This document shows positions 23,684 to 31,620 of a DNA stretch of 41,160 nt, piece by piece. Position 1 is the stretch's first letter; the number at the start of each line of letters is the position of its first letter. Under the pieces are notes generated by a model that saw only the letters and a program-made list of their open reading frames with translations, was not told the origin of the DNA and searched no databases. The translations under genes and the position numbers were made by a program. The stretch is from Oscillospiraceae bacterium (GTDB lineage: Bacteria; Bacillota; Clostridia; Oscillospirales; CAG-272). The stretch is taken from the NCBI GenBank assembly GCA_015064585.1, contig SVRY01000003.1:44782-85941 (forward strand), read 5' to 3'.

Positions 23684-24282
23684 TATGCTTCCCTCCTATT
23701 TACAAAGCAATTTTTAATACCCAAAGCCACCTTCTTTGTAAGCAACAAAATCCCTTTGGTTACCGCCTTGCATCCAAAACACAGGAAGATAGAAAGTCCC
23801 GCACCAACAACACCCGCGCCGATCATAGCAATACCTGAAACTTCATACCCGCCCAAAGTAAAGCCAATACCGGCGGCAATTTCACCGAAAGCAAAGCCAA
23901 TAAGCGACCCGAAAACAGCCCACAAGGAAATTATAACAGCCCATAACGCGGCGTAAAGCGAAAAAATGACGGCGAAAGCGGCTATCAGCAAAGAAAGCCA
24001 TATAGGAGAGCCAAGGATTATAAGTATAATTTCCCATGCTCCCAGCCTTTTCTTTGGCTTTATTTTTTCTTTTACAAATTTGGTAAAGGGAATTTCCGAT
24101 ACAATTTGTGCTGCGATCTCATCCACAGAGCCAATCTCTGCAACCGCTTCTTCCTCAGAAAAACCTTCTTCCATTCGGTCATCAATCATTTCGCTGTAAT
24201 ATATCAAGCGTTCTTCAATATCATCTTGCGGCAAGCCGGATAATCCTTTGCGCAATCGCAAAAGAAACTCTTGTTTACTCAT
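23683..24282 (-). CDS. DUF1700-family membrane protein
   Basis: The N-terminal ~85 residues are a soluble helical domain (QEFLLRLRKGLSGLPQDDIE, then EEGFSEEEAVAEIGSVDEIA), the usual HAAS-like part of DUF1700 proteins. They are followed by a membrane part with about four helices and a basic tail. The proteins sit in the inner membrane and pair with a PadR regulator and a DUF4097 protein. The ATG at 24282 is preferred over 24288 because AAGGAGG is 9 nt away from the former and only 3 nt from the latter. It overlaps the padR stop by 8 nt and the DUF4097 start by 1 nt, so translation is coupled along the operon. Confidence 0.9.
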   Translation of the reverse strand: MSKQEFLLRLRKGLSGLPQDDIEERLIYYSEMIDDRMEEGFSEEEAVAEIGSVDEIAAQIVSEIPFTKFVKEKIKPKKRLGAWEIILIILGSPIWLSLLIAAFAVIFSLYAALWAVIISLWAVFGSLIGFAFGEIAAGIGFTLGGYEVSGIAMIGAGVVGAGLSIFLCFGCKAVTKGILLLTKKVALGIKNCFVNRREA

Positions 24283-24595
24283 TGCCATTATCCTCCTTGG
24301 TTACGAATTGATATATAGACAAAATTTCTTTCCATGCATCCTTGAACTCCTCAATACGTTTTAATCCCTCTTCGGTTATATGGTAATATTTTCGAAGTCT
24401 GCCGCCGTGTTCTGCAGTGCGAACGGTCAGCATACCGGCTATTTCCAAGCGTTTCAATATGGTGTATAAGGTCGATTCGGAAAGCTGAATATATGGCTTC
24501 ATATCTTTTATGATCTTATATCCGTATGAATCTTCGTTCTTGATCGCTGCTAGTACACATACATCCAAGAGACCTCTCTTCAACTGATTATCCAT
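24275..24595 (-). CDS. PadR-family transcriptional regulator
   Basis: 106 residues, typical for short PadR proteins. The winged-helix motif is clear: LLDVCVLAAIKNEDSYGYKI, ESTLYTILKRLEIAGMLTV, GGRLRKYYHITEEG, followed by the C-terminal dimerisation helix. PadR proteins are dimeric repressors that respond to ligands or membrane stress; this one probably controls its own operon with DUF1700 and DUF4097. GGGAGG lies 6 nt before the ATG, and a TTGACA-N17-TATGAT promoter lies just upstream. The operator is not obvious by eye. Confidence 0.93.
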   Translation of the reverse strand: MDNQLKRGLLDVCVLAAIKNEDSYGYKIIKDMKPYIQLSESTLYTILKRLEIAGMLTVRTAEHGGRLRKYYHITEEGLKRIEEFKDAWKEILSIYQFVTKEDNGNE

Positions 24596-24619
24596 GCTAT
24601 GCCTCCCTTTTCGCTATAC

Positions 24620-24648
24620 ATCATATCACGAAGTATTGTTTTTGTCAA
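24620..24648 (-). promoter_or_regulatory. Promoter of the PadR operon
   Basis: On the minus strand TTGACA (24648-24643), 17-bp spacer, TATGAT (24625-24620). Confidence 0.8.
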
Positions 24649-24673
24649 TGGATTTTGAAATTTAATATTTAAA

Positions 24674-25405
24674 TTATTGTTTTCTCATCTGTCGCAGGAA
24701 CAATAATACAGCTAACACCAGAATAATAGCGGCATATCCAAGCACCCACCATATATGAGGAAAAATATCGGCAAAATTTCCTGCAATTACAGCGCGTTCC
24801 ATATCAACAGCGTGAACAAACGGGAGAGCATATGCGATCTTTTTAAATGCACCTCCCACAAGGTCAAGATCAAACCAAATACCGGATAACCATGCTGAAA
24901 GATTGGTAAGCAGAGCACCGCAGATGCCGCCAACCTGCTTATCGTTGAACACGCTTCCACAAAGAAGTCCCACAGCAACATAGAGAACGGAAACAGGAAT
25001 AATAAATATAACAGCATATAAAACGTTAACCGTAATACTCAGTCCGAGAAAAAACGCAGCAATATAGCAAATAACACATTGTGCCATTGCAATCGGTATG
25101 ATGGGCAGCGTGTAGCCGAGAATAAAATCCATCGGAGTCAGCGGTGTGGTATATAATCGCTGGAGTAACGAACTGCCCCGATCCTTTGCAATAATGGTTG
25201 CCGAAAACAGTGTCATAAATGACAGACCGAAAACCGTAATGCCCGGAGCCAAGCGCTCTATCACAAACAGCTCTACGGGAACATTTGCTTGTATGGCACT
25301 GAGCAGTGCTATCAGCACGAGGGGAAATCCAAACATAAATGTCAAATTGAGGGGATCCCGCAGTATTTCTTTTGTGTTTCTGCCTGCAAATGTTAACATT
25401 TTCAT
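24674..25405 (-). CDS. ABC-2 type transporter permease
   Basis: 243 residues with about six membrane helices, the usual layout of ABC-2 exporters: NLTFMFGFPLVLIALLSAI early, then the TIIAKDRGSSLLQRLYTTPL amphipathic segment that contacts the ATPase, then several helices ending in LGYAAIILVLAVLLFLRQM. The pair of ATPase and permease probably exports a drug, lipid or peptide. The start overlaps the stop of the ATPase gene by 4 nt (ATGA), which couples translation. No terminator is evident before the PadR promoter. Confidence 0.92.
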   Translation of the reverse strand: MKMLTFAGRNTKEILRDPLNLTFMFGFPLVLIALLSAIQANVPVELFVIERLAPGITVFGLSFMTLFSATIIAKDRGSSLLQRLYTTPLTPMDFILGYTLPIIPIAMAQCVICYIAAFFLGLSITVNVLYAVIFIIPVSVLYVAVGLLCGSVFNDKQVGGICGALLTNLSAWLSGIWFDLDLVGGAFKKIAYALPFVHAVDMERAVIAGNFADIFPHIWWVLGYAAIILVLAVLLFLRQMRKQ

Positions 25406-26130
25406 TTTGACACCCCCTTAACAATACGAACAAACGCTTGTTCAAAATTATCCGTTCCTGCTGCTTCTTTGATTTTATCAGCTGTGTCACAAATAAGGAG
25501 TTTCCCATCTTTCATAATAGCGATACGGTCAGACAGCGCTTCTGCTTCTTCCATATAGTGCGTTGTCAGAATAATCGTAACTTTCTCTTTGAGAGCGCGA
25601 ATCATATCCCATAGATCGCTCCGAGCGAGCACATCCAATCCAAGCGTAGGTTCATCGAGGAACAGGATCTCAGGTTCACTGATCAGCGCCATTGCAATAC
25701 TCAGTCTGCGCTGCCAACCACCCGATAATTTGCCTGCCTTTTTGTTGATTACAGTTTCCAGTCCTAACAGTTTGGTCAGTTCTGCGATTTTCGCATTTTT
25801 CTTATCCTTTGAAAGCCCGTGAACACCGCACATCAATTCAAGATTTTCACGAACAAACAGCCCCGGAGCAACTGCTGTTTCCTGTGGAGAAACAGCTATA
25901 AGCGATTTCACAGCAGCAGCATCTTTGCAAATACTTTTCCCGTTCAAAAATGCATCTCCGCTTGTAGGCTGTGTGAGGCAGGACAGCATTTTTATAGTGG
26001 TTGTTTTGCCGGCACCGTTTACGCCGAGAAGAGAGAACAATTCGCCCTTGTGAATAGAAAGATTCAGGTTATCTACCGCAACTACATCTTTATATTTTTT
26101 CGTTAAACCATCAATTCTGATAGCATCCAT
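25402..26130 (-). CDS. ABC transporter ATP-binding protein
   Basis: 242 residues. Walker A is GVNGAGKT (36-43), the Q-loop SPQET (81-85), the signature LSGGW (135-139), Walker B ILFLDE (155-160), and the H-loop THYMEEAEALSDR follows. The arrangement is typical of DrrA/CcmA-like ATPases that drive two-gene ABC-2 exporters. It lies between the TetR gene (6-bp gap) and the permease gene (4-nt overlap), so all three form one operon. Confidence 0.95.
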   Translation of the reverse strand: MDAIRIDGLTKKYKDVVAVDNLNLSIHKGELFSLLGVNGAGKTTTIKMLSCLTQPTSGDAFLNGKSICKDAAAVKSLIAVSPQETAVAPGLFVRENLELMCGVHGLSKDKKNAKIAELTKLLGLETVINKKAGKLSGGWQRRLSIAMALISEPEILFLDEPTLGLDVLARSDLWDMIRALKEKVTIILTTHYMEEAEALSDRIAIMKDGKLLICDTADKIKEAAGTDNFEQAFVRIVKGVSK

Positions 26131-26136
26131 ACTTTA

Positions 26137-26697
26137 TCACTCCATTCCATATTGTTTCCGAAGTCCTTGATAAGAATCCGTGAGCATTTTGCTGACAAGC
26201 TCCCAGTCAAGATTAAAAAAGCCGGTTGCAAACATCGTAGCAATTCCATGTACATACGCCCACATTTCCAAGTGGAACAGTTTTGCATCTGCACCATCAA
26301 GCCCTGTATTATTATGAACGATATCTTCCATTTTGTCAGTAAGTTCCGACCCATCGGGAATTGATTCGTTAGAACGGTCACGCATATATAAGAGCTTGAA
26401 CAATTCCTTTTCCTCTTTGGCAAATCGTATGTAGGCCATACCGCTTGCCTTGTAAGCGGGGAATTCTTTGCATTCTACCTCTCGCTGCATATATTCTTGA
26501 CATAAGATATCCGCTTTTTCTACAACGGCAAGACGCAGTTCATCCATTGTTGCAAAGTTTGAAAATACCGGCTGTATAGAGCAGTTCAGCATATACGCAA
26601 TCGTTCTTGCGTTGATTGCCTGCGCTCCATTCTTACGCACAATATCAACCGCAGTATTTATAATCTCTTCTTTTGTAATTTTAACTTTTGGCGGCAT
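26137..26697 (-). CDS. TetR/AcrR-family regulator
   Basis: 186 residues from the ATG at 26697, where AAGGAG lies 7 nt upstream; an extended frame to 26733 lacks such a site. The helix-turn-helix is visible as EEIINTAVDIVRKNGAQAIN followed by ARTIAYMLNCSIQPVFSNFA. The C-terminal part resembles TetR_C domains of the WHG type (LFHLEMWAYVHGIATMFATG). It probably represses its own operon, which includes the ABC exporter, until a small inducer binds. Confidence 0.92.
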   Translation of the reverse strand: MPPKVKITKEEIINTAVDIVRKNGAQAINARTIAYMLNCSIQPVFSNFATMDELRLAVVEKADILCQEYMQREVECKEFPAYKASGMAYIRFAKEEKELFKLLYMRDRSNESIPDGSELTDKMEDIVHNNTGLDGADAKLFHLEMWAYVHGIATMFATGFFNLDWELVSKMLTDSYQGLRKQYGME

Positions 26698-26738
26698 AAG
26701 GCGCTCCTTTAAATATCTATTGTTATATATCAATTGTT

Positions 26739-26767
26739 ATTTTATCACAAACAATATAAAAAGTCAA
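26739..26767 (-). promoter_or_regulatory. Promoter of the TetR-ABC operon
   Basis: On the minus strand TTGACT (26767-26762), 17-bp spacer, TAAAAT (26744-26739). Two copies of ATTGTTAT (plus strand, 26719-26726 and 26733-26740) spaced 14 bp apart lie at the transcription start and may belong to the operator. Confidence 0.65.
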
Positions 26768-26990
26768 TAGGGTTTTCCCTCTTCATAACACCTAAAAGAG
26801 CACTGAAATAGTATTATAGACTCACACACTGCGACCCGTAAACGGTTCAGATTATGTTTTTACAACTTTTGTGATAATCCAAGCGTAGTTTTGCTCCAAA
26901 TGGGCTTGTATAAACTGCCCATTTGATTATAACTCCGCTCTTTTTACCGCCCTCCGGTAGACCATGGGGTTATTCAAACTCCAATGCAAA

Positions 26991-27016
26991 GAAGATGCCG
27001 CCGAAGCGACACCTTC
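26991..27016 (-). terminator. Minus-strand terminator after a small frame
   Basis: On the minus strand GAAGGTGTCGC-TTCG-GCGGCATCTTC is fully paired by allowing two G-U pairs and is followed by TTTGC. On the plus strand the same positions are mismatches, so it must act on minus-strand RNA. It lies 23 bp after the stop of the frame at 27040-27165. Confidence 0.6.
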
Positions 27017-27039
27017 TTTTAAAGTATCTTCATAGTATA

Positions 27040-27165
27040 TTATTCGTTTACGACTCCTGCCATTTCATTACCGAGGTTATTGGGGACAATAGGCGTAATA
27101 ATGTAATCCTCAACAGCAATCAGATCTGCGTTTGGATACCCTAACCCTGCATTTTCAAAAATCAT
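27040..27165 (-). pseudogene. Possible 3' remnant or tiny gene (41 codons)
   Basis: A minus-strand frame begins at ATG 27165 and encodes 41 residues (MIFENAGLGYPNADLIAVED, YIITPIVPNNLGNE...VVNE), followed by TAA and a strand-specific terminator. There is no ribosome binding site, and the ATG lies in the T-tract of the guaA terminator, so expression is doubtful. It may be the tail of a gene whose front has been lost or a short unannotated protein. Family unknown. Confidence 0.35.
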
Positions 27166-27198
27166 AAAAAGCAGCCTCACCAAAAATGATGAGACTGC
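27166..27198 (-). terminator. Terminator of guaA
   Basis: On the minus strand GCAGTCTCA...TGAGGCTGC (one mismatch) is followed by TTTTTATG, about 50 bp after the guaA stop. Confidence 0.75.
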
Positions 27199-27248
27199 GT
27201 AAATTTGTCCTTTTGAGACTATTTGATTTTGTACTGGAATAGCTCAAG

Positions 27249-28250
27249 TCATTCCCACTCAATAGTACCAACAGGCTTGGGGGTTAGGTCATAGAGGACA
27301 CGGTTGATACCTTCTACTTCGCCGGTGATACGGGCAGTGATCTTATGAAGCAGAGCATACGGAATCTCTTCAATGGTAGCGGACATTGCGTCGGTAGTAT
27401 TGACAGCACGGATGATGGCAGGCCAACCTTCATAGCGGCTTTCATCCTTCACGCCAACACTCTTGATATCCGGTACTACGATAAAGTACTGCCATACTTT
27501 TTCGGAAAGTCCGTTCTTCTCAAATTCTTCTCTGAGGATGGCATCTGCTTCGCGCAAAGCGTGCAGACGCTCCCTGGTGATCGCGCCCAGGCAACGAACG
27601 CCAAGTCCGGGACCGGGGAACGGCTGACGGTATACCATGGCATGAGGAAGACCCAGTGCTTCGCCAACAACACGAACTTCGTCCTTGAACAGCAGTTTTA
27701 AGGGTTCTACCAATTCGAACTGCAGGTCTTCAGGCAAGCCGCCTACGTTATGGTGAGACTTAACAGCCTTTTTACCTTCTGCCTGCTTCATGGATTCCAA
27801 AATATCGGGATAAATAGTACCCTGTGCCAAGAAGGAAATGCCTTCCAACTTGCGAGCTTCTTCTGCAAATACAGTGATAAATTCCTTACCGATTATCTTA
27901 CGCTTGCTTTCAGGATCGGAAACACCTGCCAGCAAACCAAGAAAATGATCGGTAGCATCCACATAGATCAGATTGGCGTCCAGACCGTCCTTAAACATCT
28001 TGATAACGCCTTCGGACTCATCCTTACGCATCAAACCGTGATTTACGTGCACACAAACCAACTGCTTACCGATTGCCTTGATCAGAAGTGCGGCAACAAC
28101 AGAAGAATCAACACCGCCGGAAAGAGCGAGCAAAACCTTCTTATCACCAACCTGTTTTCTGACCGCCTCAACCTGCTGCGCAATAAACGCATCTGCCAAC
28201 TCTTTGTTGACGATACGCGCCATCGACTCGGGACGTACATTGCTATCCAT
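27249..28250 (-). CDS. guaA: GMP synthetase ATP-pyrophosphatase subunit (no glutaminase domain)
   Basis: Catalyses amination of XMP to GMP. The 333-residue protein starts at the ATG at 28250 (GGAGG 8 nt upstream). The PP-loop [14 protein letters not shown] is at ~42-55, and the dimerisation domain with [20 protein letters not shown] follows, ending in [12 protein letters not shown]. Bacterial GuaA is usually ~510-525 residues with an N-terminal glutamine amidotransferase. Here that domain is absent: the frame upstream adds only ten residues, and the adjacent gene is divergent and unrelated. The organism must encode the amidotransferase elsewhere, as in archaeal two-subunit enzymes, or use free ammonia. 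The 5' end looks natural, not truncated. It ends with a terminator at 27166-27198. Confidence 0.95.
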   Translation of the reverse strand: MDSNVRPESMARIVNKELADAFIAQQVEAVRKQVGDKKVLLALSGGVDSSVVAALLIKAIGKQLVCVHVNHGLMRKDESEGVIKMFKDGLDANLIYVDATDHFLGLLAGVSDPESKRKIIGKEFITVFAEEARKLEGISFLAQGTIYPDILESMKQAEGKKAVKSHHNVGGLPEDLQFELVEPLKLLFKDEVRVVGEALGLPHAMVYRQPFPGPGLGVRCLGAITRERLHALREADAILREEFEKNGLSEKVWQYFIVVPDIKSVGVKDESRYEGWPAIIRAVNTTDAMSATIEEIPYALLHKITARITGEVEGINRVLYDLTPKPVGTIEWE

Positions 28251-28425
28251 GATATATACCTCCAAAAATAAAGATTTCAAAAACAGTTATTATTTTCCTT
28301 TTACGGATACTGAAAAAACGCAATAAAATCATCGAAAAATAATATACTATATATTAGCACAATCAGCTCTGAAATTTCAATATATTTTCACATATTTTTT
28401 CAATTTTTTTGAAAGGAATCTTATT

Positions 28426-28893
28426 ATGAATGCAAATGAAACAATGGGTATCTATTACCCCACCGAAGATACTGTCAATCTTTATCAATATATCTATAAA
28501 AATGCGCAGGTAGGAATGGGAAGCATCGGGAAATTGCTGGAAATACAAGACTGCGGTGAAATAACCGAAATTTTGCATGGACAACGCAAAGGATACACCG
28601 CCATTCTGAGAGACGCCGCCAATGCGCTTGCGAAGTGCGGCATACGTCCTACCGGAATGCGCGGGCTCGAAAAATTGCACACCTGTATGATGATAAAATG
28701 CAGCGTCAAAAACAAGGAGCACTCTTTGCCGCGTATTACCGGCATGGTGATCTTAGGTACCACGATCGGTAGCATAGAAGGCGCGAAAAAGCAAAGTCAA
28801 TGCCCCGGGGCAGATGATGACAGCAAAGCGCTCATGGAGCGTTTATTGCGCTTTGAAGAAGCAAACTGCCGCAGTTTGCGCGCGTTTTTATAG
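28426..28893 (+). CDS. Small alpha-helical protein of unknown function
   Basis: 155 residues, mostly helical, soluble, with no signal peptide. AAAGGA precedes the ATG with ~8-nt spacing. Segments such as LYQYIYKNAQVGMGSIGKLL and ILRDAANALAKCGIRPTGMR, then MVILGTTIGSIEGAKKQSQC, suggest a four-helix bundle like small Clostridia proteins of ~150 residues with DUF2383-like or ferritin-like folds. I do not recognise a named family. It is divergent from guaA, with ~175 bp between, and convergent with the MATE gene, sharing the terminator at 28898-28935. Confidence 0.7.
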   Translation: MNANETMGIYYPTEDTVNLYQYIYKNAQVGMGSIGKLLEIQDCGEITEILHGQRKGYTAILRDAANALAKCGIRPTGMRGLEKLHTCMMIKCSVKNKEHSLPRITGMVILGTTIGSIEGAKKQSQCPGADDDSKALMERLLRFEEANCRSLRAFL

Positions 28894-28897
28894 TTGG

Positions 28898-28935
28898 AAA
28901 GAGGAATGTACCGTTTTGGGCACATTCCTCTTTTT
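28898..28935. terminator. Bidirectional terminator
   Basis: Arms AAAGAGGAATGT and ACATTCCTCTTT pair perfectly over 12 bp, with TTTTTAT on the plus side and TTTCCAAC on the minus side. Confidence 0.8.
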
Positions 28936-30301
28936 ATACAATTTTTCTTATTCGCTTCTTACGCAAAGACTCATGGTTATATCCCAAAACAAAGAGAACG
29001 ATCGAAACACCAAGCGCAATCAGCTCCGCCATCGGAACAGCCATCCATACCCCCTGCTCTTCCCATAGGATCGGCAAAACAAAGAAACAGGCAATTTTCA
29101 AAACGGGCAGACACACACTGCTGATAGACGCAGAAATTTTGAGCTGCGCTGAATGTAAAAATCCGTGGATAAACAAATTGATACCATATAAAATCACGCC
29201 GTAGGCATACAAACGGTAAGCATTTTCGGAAATAAAAGCAAATTCCGCGTTATCTACCGAGAAGAGATAAACGATAGCGTGACACAACAGTTGTGAGAAA
29301 CCAAAAACTAACAATGAAAATACCGATATATAGAAAATACTGCGCAATATGATCGATCTCAGCAAATCATTATGATGCTCCTCATGCTGATGATGCATTT
29401 CCGGTTCAAGCCCCTCAATAAATCCCTGAATGACTGCCGTAAACAGCATATGAATATGCATGACCACCATGACCGATGCAAAACCAAGCACCCCTGCATA
29501 TCTTCCTGCCTGCAAATTGAAAATAAGCGCTACAACAGCTGCCCCCACGAACTGCATCATATGCGATAGCCCCAAACGAACAAATCTTTTAAGATCTCTT
29601 CGTGAAAGACGAGGCGTAGTGAAATACAGATTTGCTTTTTTACGGTTAACAATATGATAAATAAGCAGAACAGCAACACCGATCACAAAACTGCCGACAG
29701 TTGCCAGTGCCGCGCCGCGAATACCGATTTGCAGAATGCCTGTCAATAAAATATCCAAAAGCATATTACAAAGACCGGAAATAATGGTAACAGTCACACC
29801 CAGTCGGTACGAATATGCCTCTGTAAACAAACTTTTTAAATAGATAAACAGCGTGGTGAATACACTGCCGCCGATCACGATATTGCCGTAATGCAGGCAT
29901 TCATGCAATACTTCCTCATCTTTGGCACCCAGTAAATAATAGATCTCATGATCGAACAGCAGTACCAATAAGGAGATAACCAGCGTAGCAAGCATTGTAA
30001 TAATAAATCCTGCGCCAAGCAATTCATTTGCCTTTTTACGGTCTTCTAATTTCAGTTTTAAATGCACCAAACTTTCCATGCCGTAGCCCACAAGATAGCC
30101 AATGGCATTGATCAAAAGCGTGAGCGGAAAGACAATCTGAATTGCGGCAAGCGCATATGCGCCGTCGAAATAAGAGACCACGATACCGTCCACCAAACTG
30201 TATACCGATTCAAGAGCAGTCATAAGCACAATGGGGAATGTCAAACGAAACAGTGCTCCTATCCCGGTATAGCGTTTGATGGGATCCAATTGTTTCTTCA
30301 T
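28934..30301 (-). CDS. MATE-family efflux transporter
   Basis: 455 residues with twelve membrane segments. The pseudo-twofold pattern of MATE exporters is visible: FPIVLMTALESVYSLVDGIV, LGAGFIITMLATLVISLLVL, then LGLSHMMQFVGAAVVALIFN in the second half. They use Na+ or H+ gradients to expel drugs, cations or peptides. The ATG at 30301 is chosen because AAGGA lies ~8 nt upstream; earlier starts have no such site. A central cytoplasmic loop is unusually His-rich (EPEMHHQHEEHHND), perhaps a metal-binding patch. No promoter is visible between the start codon and the ilvE terminator 40 bp upstream, so read-through from ilvE is possible. Confidence 0.9.
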   Translation of the reverse strand: MKKQLDPIKRYTGIGALFRLTFPIVLMTALESVYSLVDGIVVSYFDGAYALAAIQIVFPLTLLINAIGYLVGYGMESLVHLKLKLEDRKKANELLGAGFIITMLATLVISLLVLLFDHEIYYLLGAKDEEVLHECLHYGNIVIGGSVFTTLFIYLKSLFTEAYSYRLGVTVTIISGLCNMLLDILLTGILQIGIRGAALATVGSFVIGVAVLLIYHIVNRKKANLYFTTPRLSRRDLKRFVRLGLSHMMQFVGAAVVALIFNLQAGRYAGVLGFASVMVVMHIHMLFTAVIQGFIEGLEPEMHHQHEEHHNDLLRSIILRSIFYISVFSLLVFGFSQLLCHAIVYLFSVDNAEFAFISENAYRLYAYGVILYGINLFIHGFLHSAQLKISASISSVCLPVLKIACFFVLPILWEEQGVWMAVPMAELIALGVSIVLFVLGYNHESLRKKRIRKIV

Positions 30302-30339
30302 ATTTTTGTCCTTACTAAAAAACAACATTTTTCGCATTG

Positions 30340-30380
30340 AAAAGCACAAAAGAAGGATCGTATCCCTCTTTTGTGCTTTT
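30340..30380 (-). terminator. Terminator or attenuator after ilvE
   Basis: On the minus strand AAAAGCACAAAAGAGGG and its near-complement CCTTCTTTTGTGCTTTT form a long stem with the T-run inside the stem. It is ~15 bp after the ilvE stop and directly before the MATE gene. Confidence 0.65.
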
Positions 30381-30394
30381 ATCCATTTTTCGAA

Positions 30395-31420
30395 TCAGCA
30401 GATCTCCATGATCCAGCCTTCGGGCGCGGGAATGGTTCCCATCTGAATGCCGGTGAGAGTTTCATACAGTTTCTTGGTAACAGGTCCCATTTCACTCATG
30501 CCGGAGGGCAGGCAGATCTCCTTGCCGTGGTCAACGATCTTGCCAACAGGAGAAATAACAGCCGCAGTACCGCAAAGACCGCATTCAGCCATTTCGGAAA
30601 GCTCGGCTAAATACACTTCTCTTTCTTCCACTTCCAGTCCCAAATAGTCTCTTGCAACCTGCACAAGACTGCGGCGGGTAATGGACGGCAAAATGGAAGA
30701 GCTCTTGGGCGTTACAACCTTACCGTCTTTTGTAACAAACAAGATATTAGCGCCGCCGGTCTCTTCGATCTTGGTACGGGTACCGGGATCGAGATAGAAG
30801 TTTTCGTCAAATCCCTTTTCGTGCGCATCCACAATGGCATAAAGGCTCATAGCGTAGTTCAGACCTGCCTTAATGTGGCCGGTACCGTTGGGAGCGGCAC
30901 GGTCAAAGTCGGAAATACGAACGGTCAGGGGACGTACACCGCCCTTGAAGTAAGGACCAACGGGAGTACAGAACGCGCGGAACTGATATTCATTGGCGGG
31001 CTTAACACCGATAATGGAATCAAAACCGAACATAAAGGGACGGATATACAAGGTTGCGCCCGAGCCGTAGGGGGGAACAAAGTCACGGTTTGCCGCAACC
31101 ACCTGCTTGATGGCATCGATAAAGCGTTCCTTGGGGAATGCGGGCATCTTCAAACGGTTTGCGGAATCGATCATACGCTCAGCGTTGAGATCGGGGCGGA
31201 AGGTTACGATTCTGCCGTCGGCAGTGGTATATGCCTTCAAGCCTTCAAAAACAGTCTGTGCATACTGCAGTACGCAAGCGCATTCGCTCATGGTAATACT
31301 GGGATCGGCGGTCAAGGTGCCTTCATCCCACGCACCGTTTTTATACTGGCTGACATAACGGGCATCGGTGGGAATATATCCGAATCCGAGATTTGCCCAA
31401 TCAATATTCTTCTTGTTCAT
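30395..31420 (-). CDS. ilvE: Branched-chain amino acid aminotransferase
   Basis: 341 residues. The PLP-dependent fold-type IV enzyme transfers amino groups between glutamate and the keto acids of Leu, Ile and Val, in the cytoplasm. Characteristic segments are YAQTVFEGLKAYTTADGRIV, TLYIRPFMFG, GHIKAGLNYAMSLYA with the Schiff-base Lys184, and the ETGGANILFV segment. The length is that of BCAT type II bacterial enzymes (~340-360). AGGAGG lies 9 nt upstream of the ATG, with a TTGCAA-N17-TATAAT promoter. The leader is only ~35 nt, too short for a T-box or leucine attenuator. Confidence 0.95.
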   Translation of the reverse strand: MNKKNIDWANLGFGYIPTDARYVSQYKNGAWDEGTLTADPSITMSECACVLQYAQTVFEGLKAYTTADGRIVTFRPDLNAERMIDSANRLKMPAFPKERFIDAIKQVVAANRDFVPPYGSGATLYIRPFMFGFDSIIGVKPANEYQFRAFCTPVGPYFKGGVRPLTVRISDFDRAAPNGTGHIKAGLNYAMSLYAIVDAHEKGFDENFYLDPGTRTKIEETGGANILFVTKDGKVVTPKSSSILPSITRRSLVQVARDYLGLEVEEREVYLAELSEMAECGLCGTAAVISPVGKIVDHGKEICLPSGMSEMGPVTKKLYETLTGIQMGTIPAPEGWIMEIC

Positions 31421-31461
31421 ATCTAAAAGCCTCCTGCTGTGATAACAAAAATACGCTATTT

Positions 31462-31490
31462 ATTATAGCACCACTTACTCGATTTTGCAA
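31462..31490 (-). promoter_or_regulatory. Promoter of ilvE
   Basis: On the minus strand TTGCAA (31490-31485), 17-bp spacer, TATAAT (31467-31462). Confidence 0.75.
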
Positions 31491-31558
31491 GAGCTTTTGG
31501 GGAAAATGTTGTATTTTCAATTATTCTTATCGCTCTTCCCTCCTCTTTCCCAAAAGAT

Positions 31559-31589
31559 TTTACGGATAGGCAAAATGCCTATCCGTAAA
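31559..31589 (-). terminator. Terminator hairpin of the giant dockerin gene
   Basis: TTTACGGATAGGCA and TGCCTATCCGTAAA pair perfectly over 14 bp around a 3-nt loop. The minus-strand tail (ATCTTTTGG) is only moderately T-rich. It lies 32 bp after the stop codon. Confidence 0.65.
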
Positions 31590-31620
31590 TAATGGAATAC
31601 TCTTTATAGATTTGCTTCGT

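Larger units (their letters stand above)
26698..27039. other. Intergenic stretch with promoter and hairpins
   Basis: Apart from the TetR promoter and the terminator at 26991-27016, the only pattern is a hairpin AAATGGGC...GCCCATTT (~26899-26925) with an 11-nt loop and no T-tract. I see no convincing gene on either strand. Confidence 0.5.

Noticed and set aside
28251..28425. Purine riboswitch between guaA and the divergent gene
   Set aside because: I see no conserved three-way-junction core and no pairing that would support it; the stretch is AT-rich with only poor promoter boxes.
31421..31460. T-box or leader-peptide attenuator before ilvE
   Set aside because: The predicted transcript leader is only ~35 nt, too short for such a structure, and no Leu/Ile/Val-rich short frame is present.
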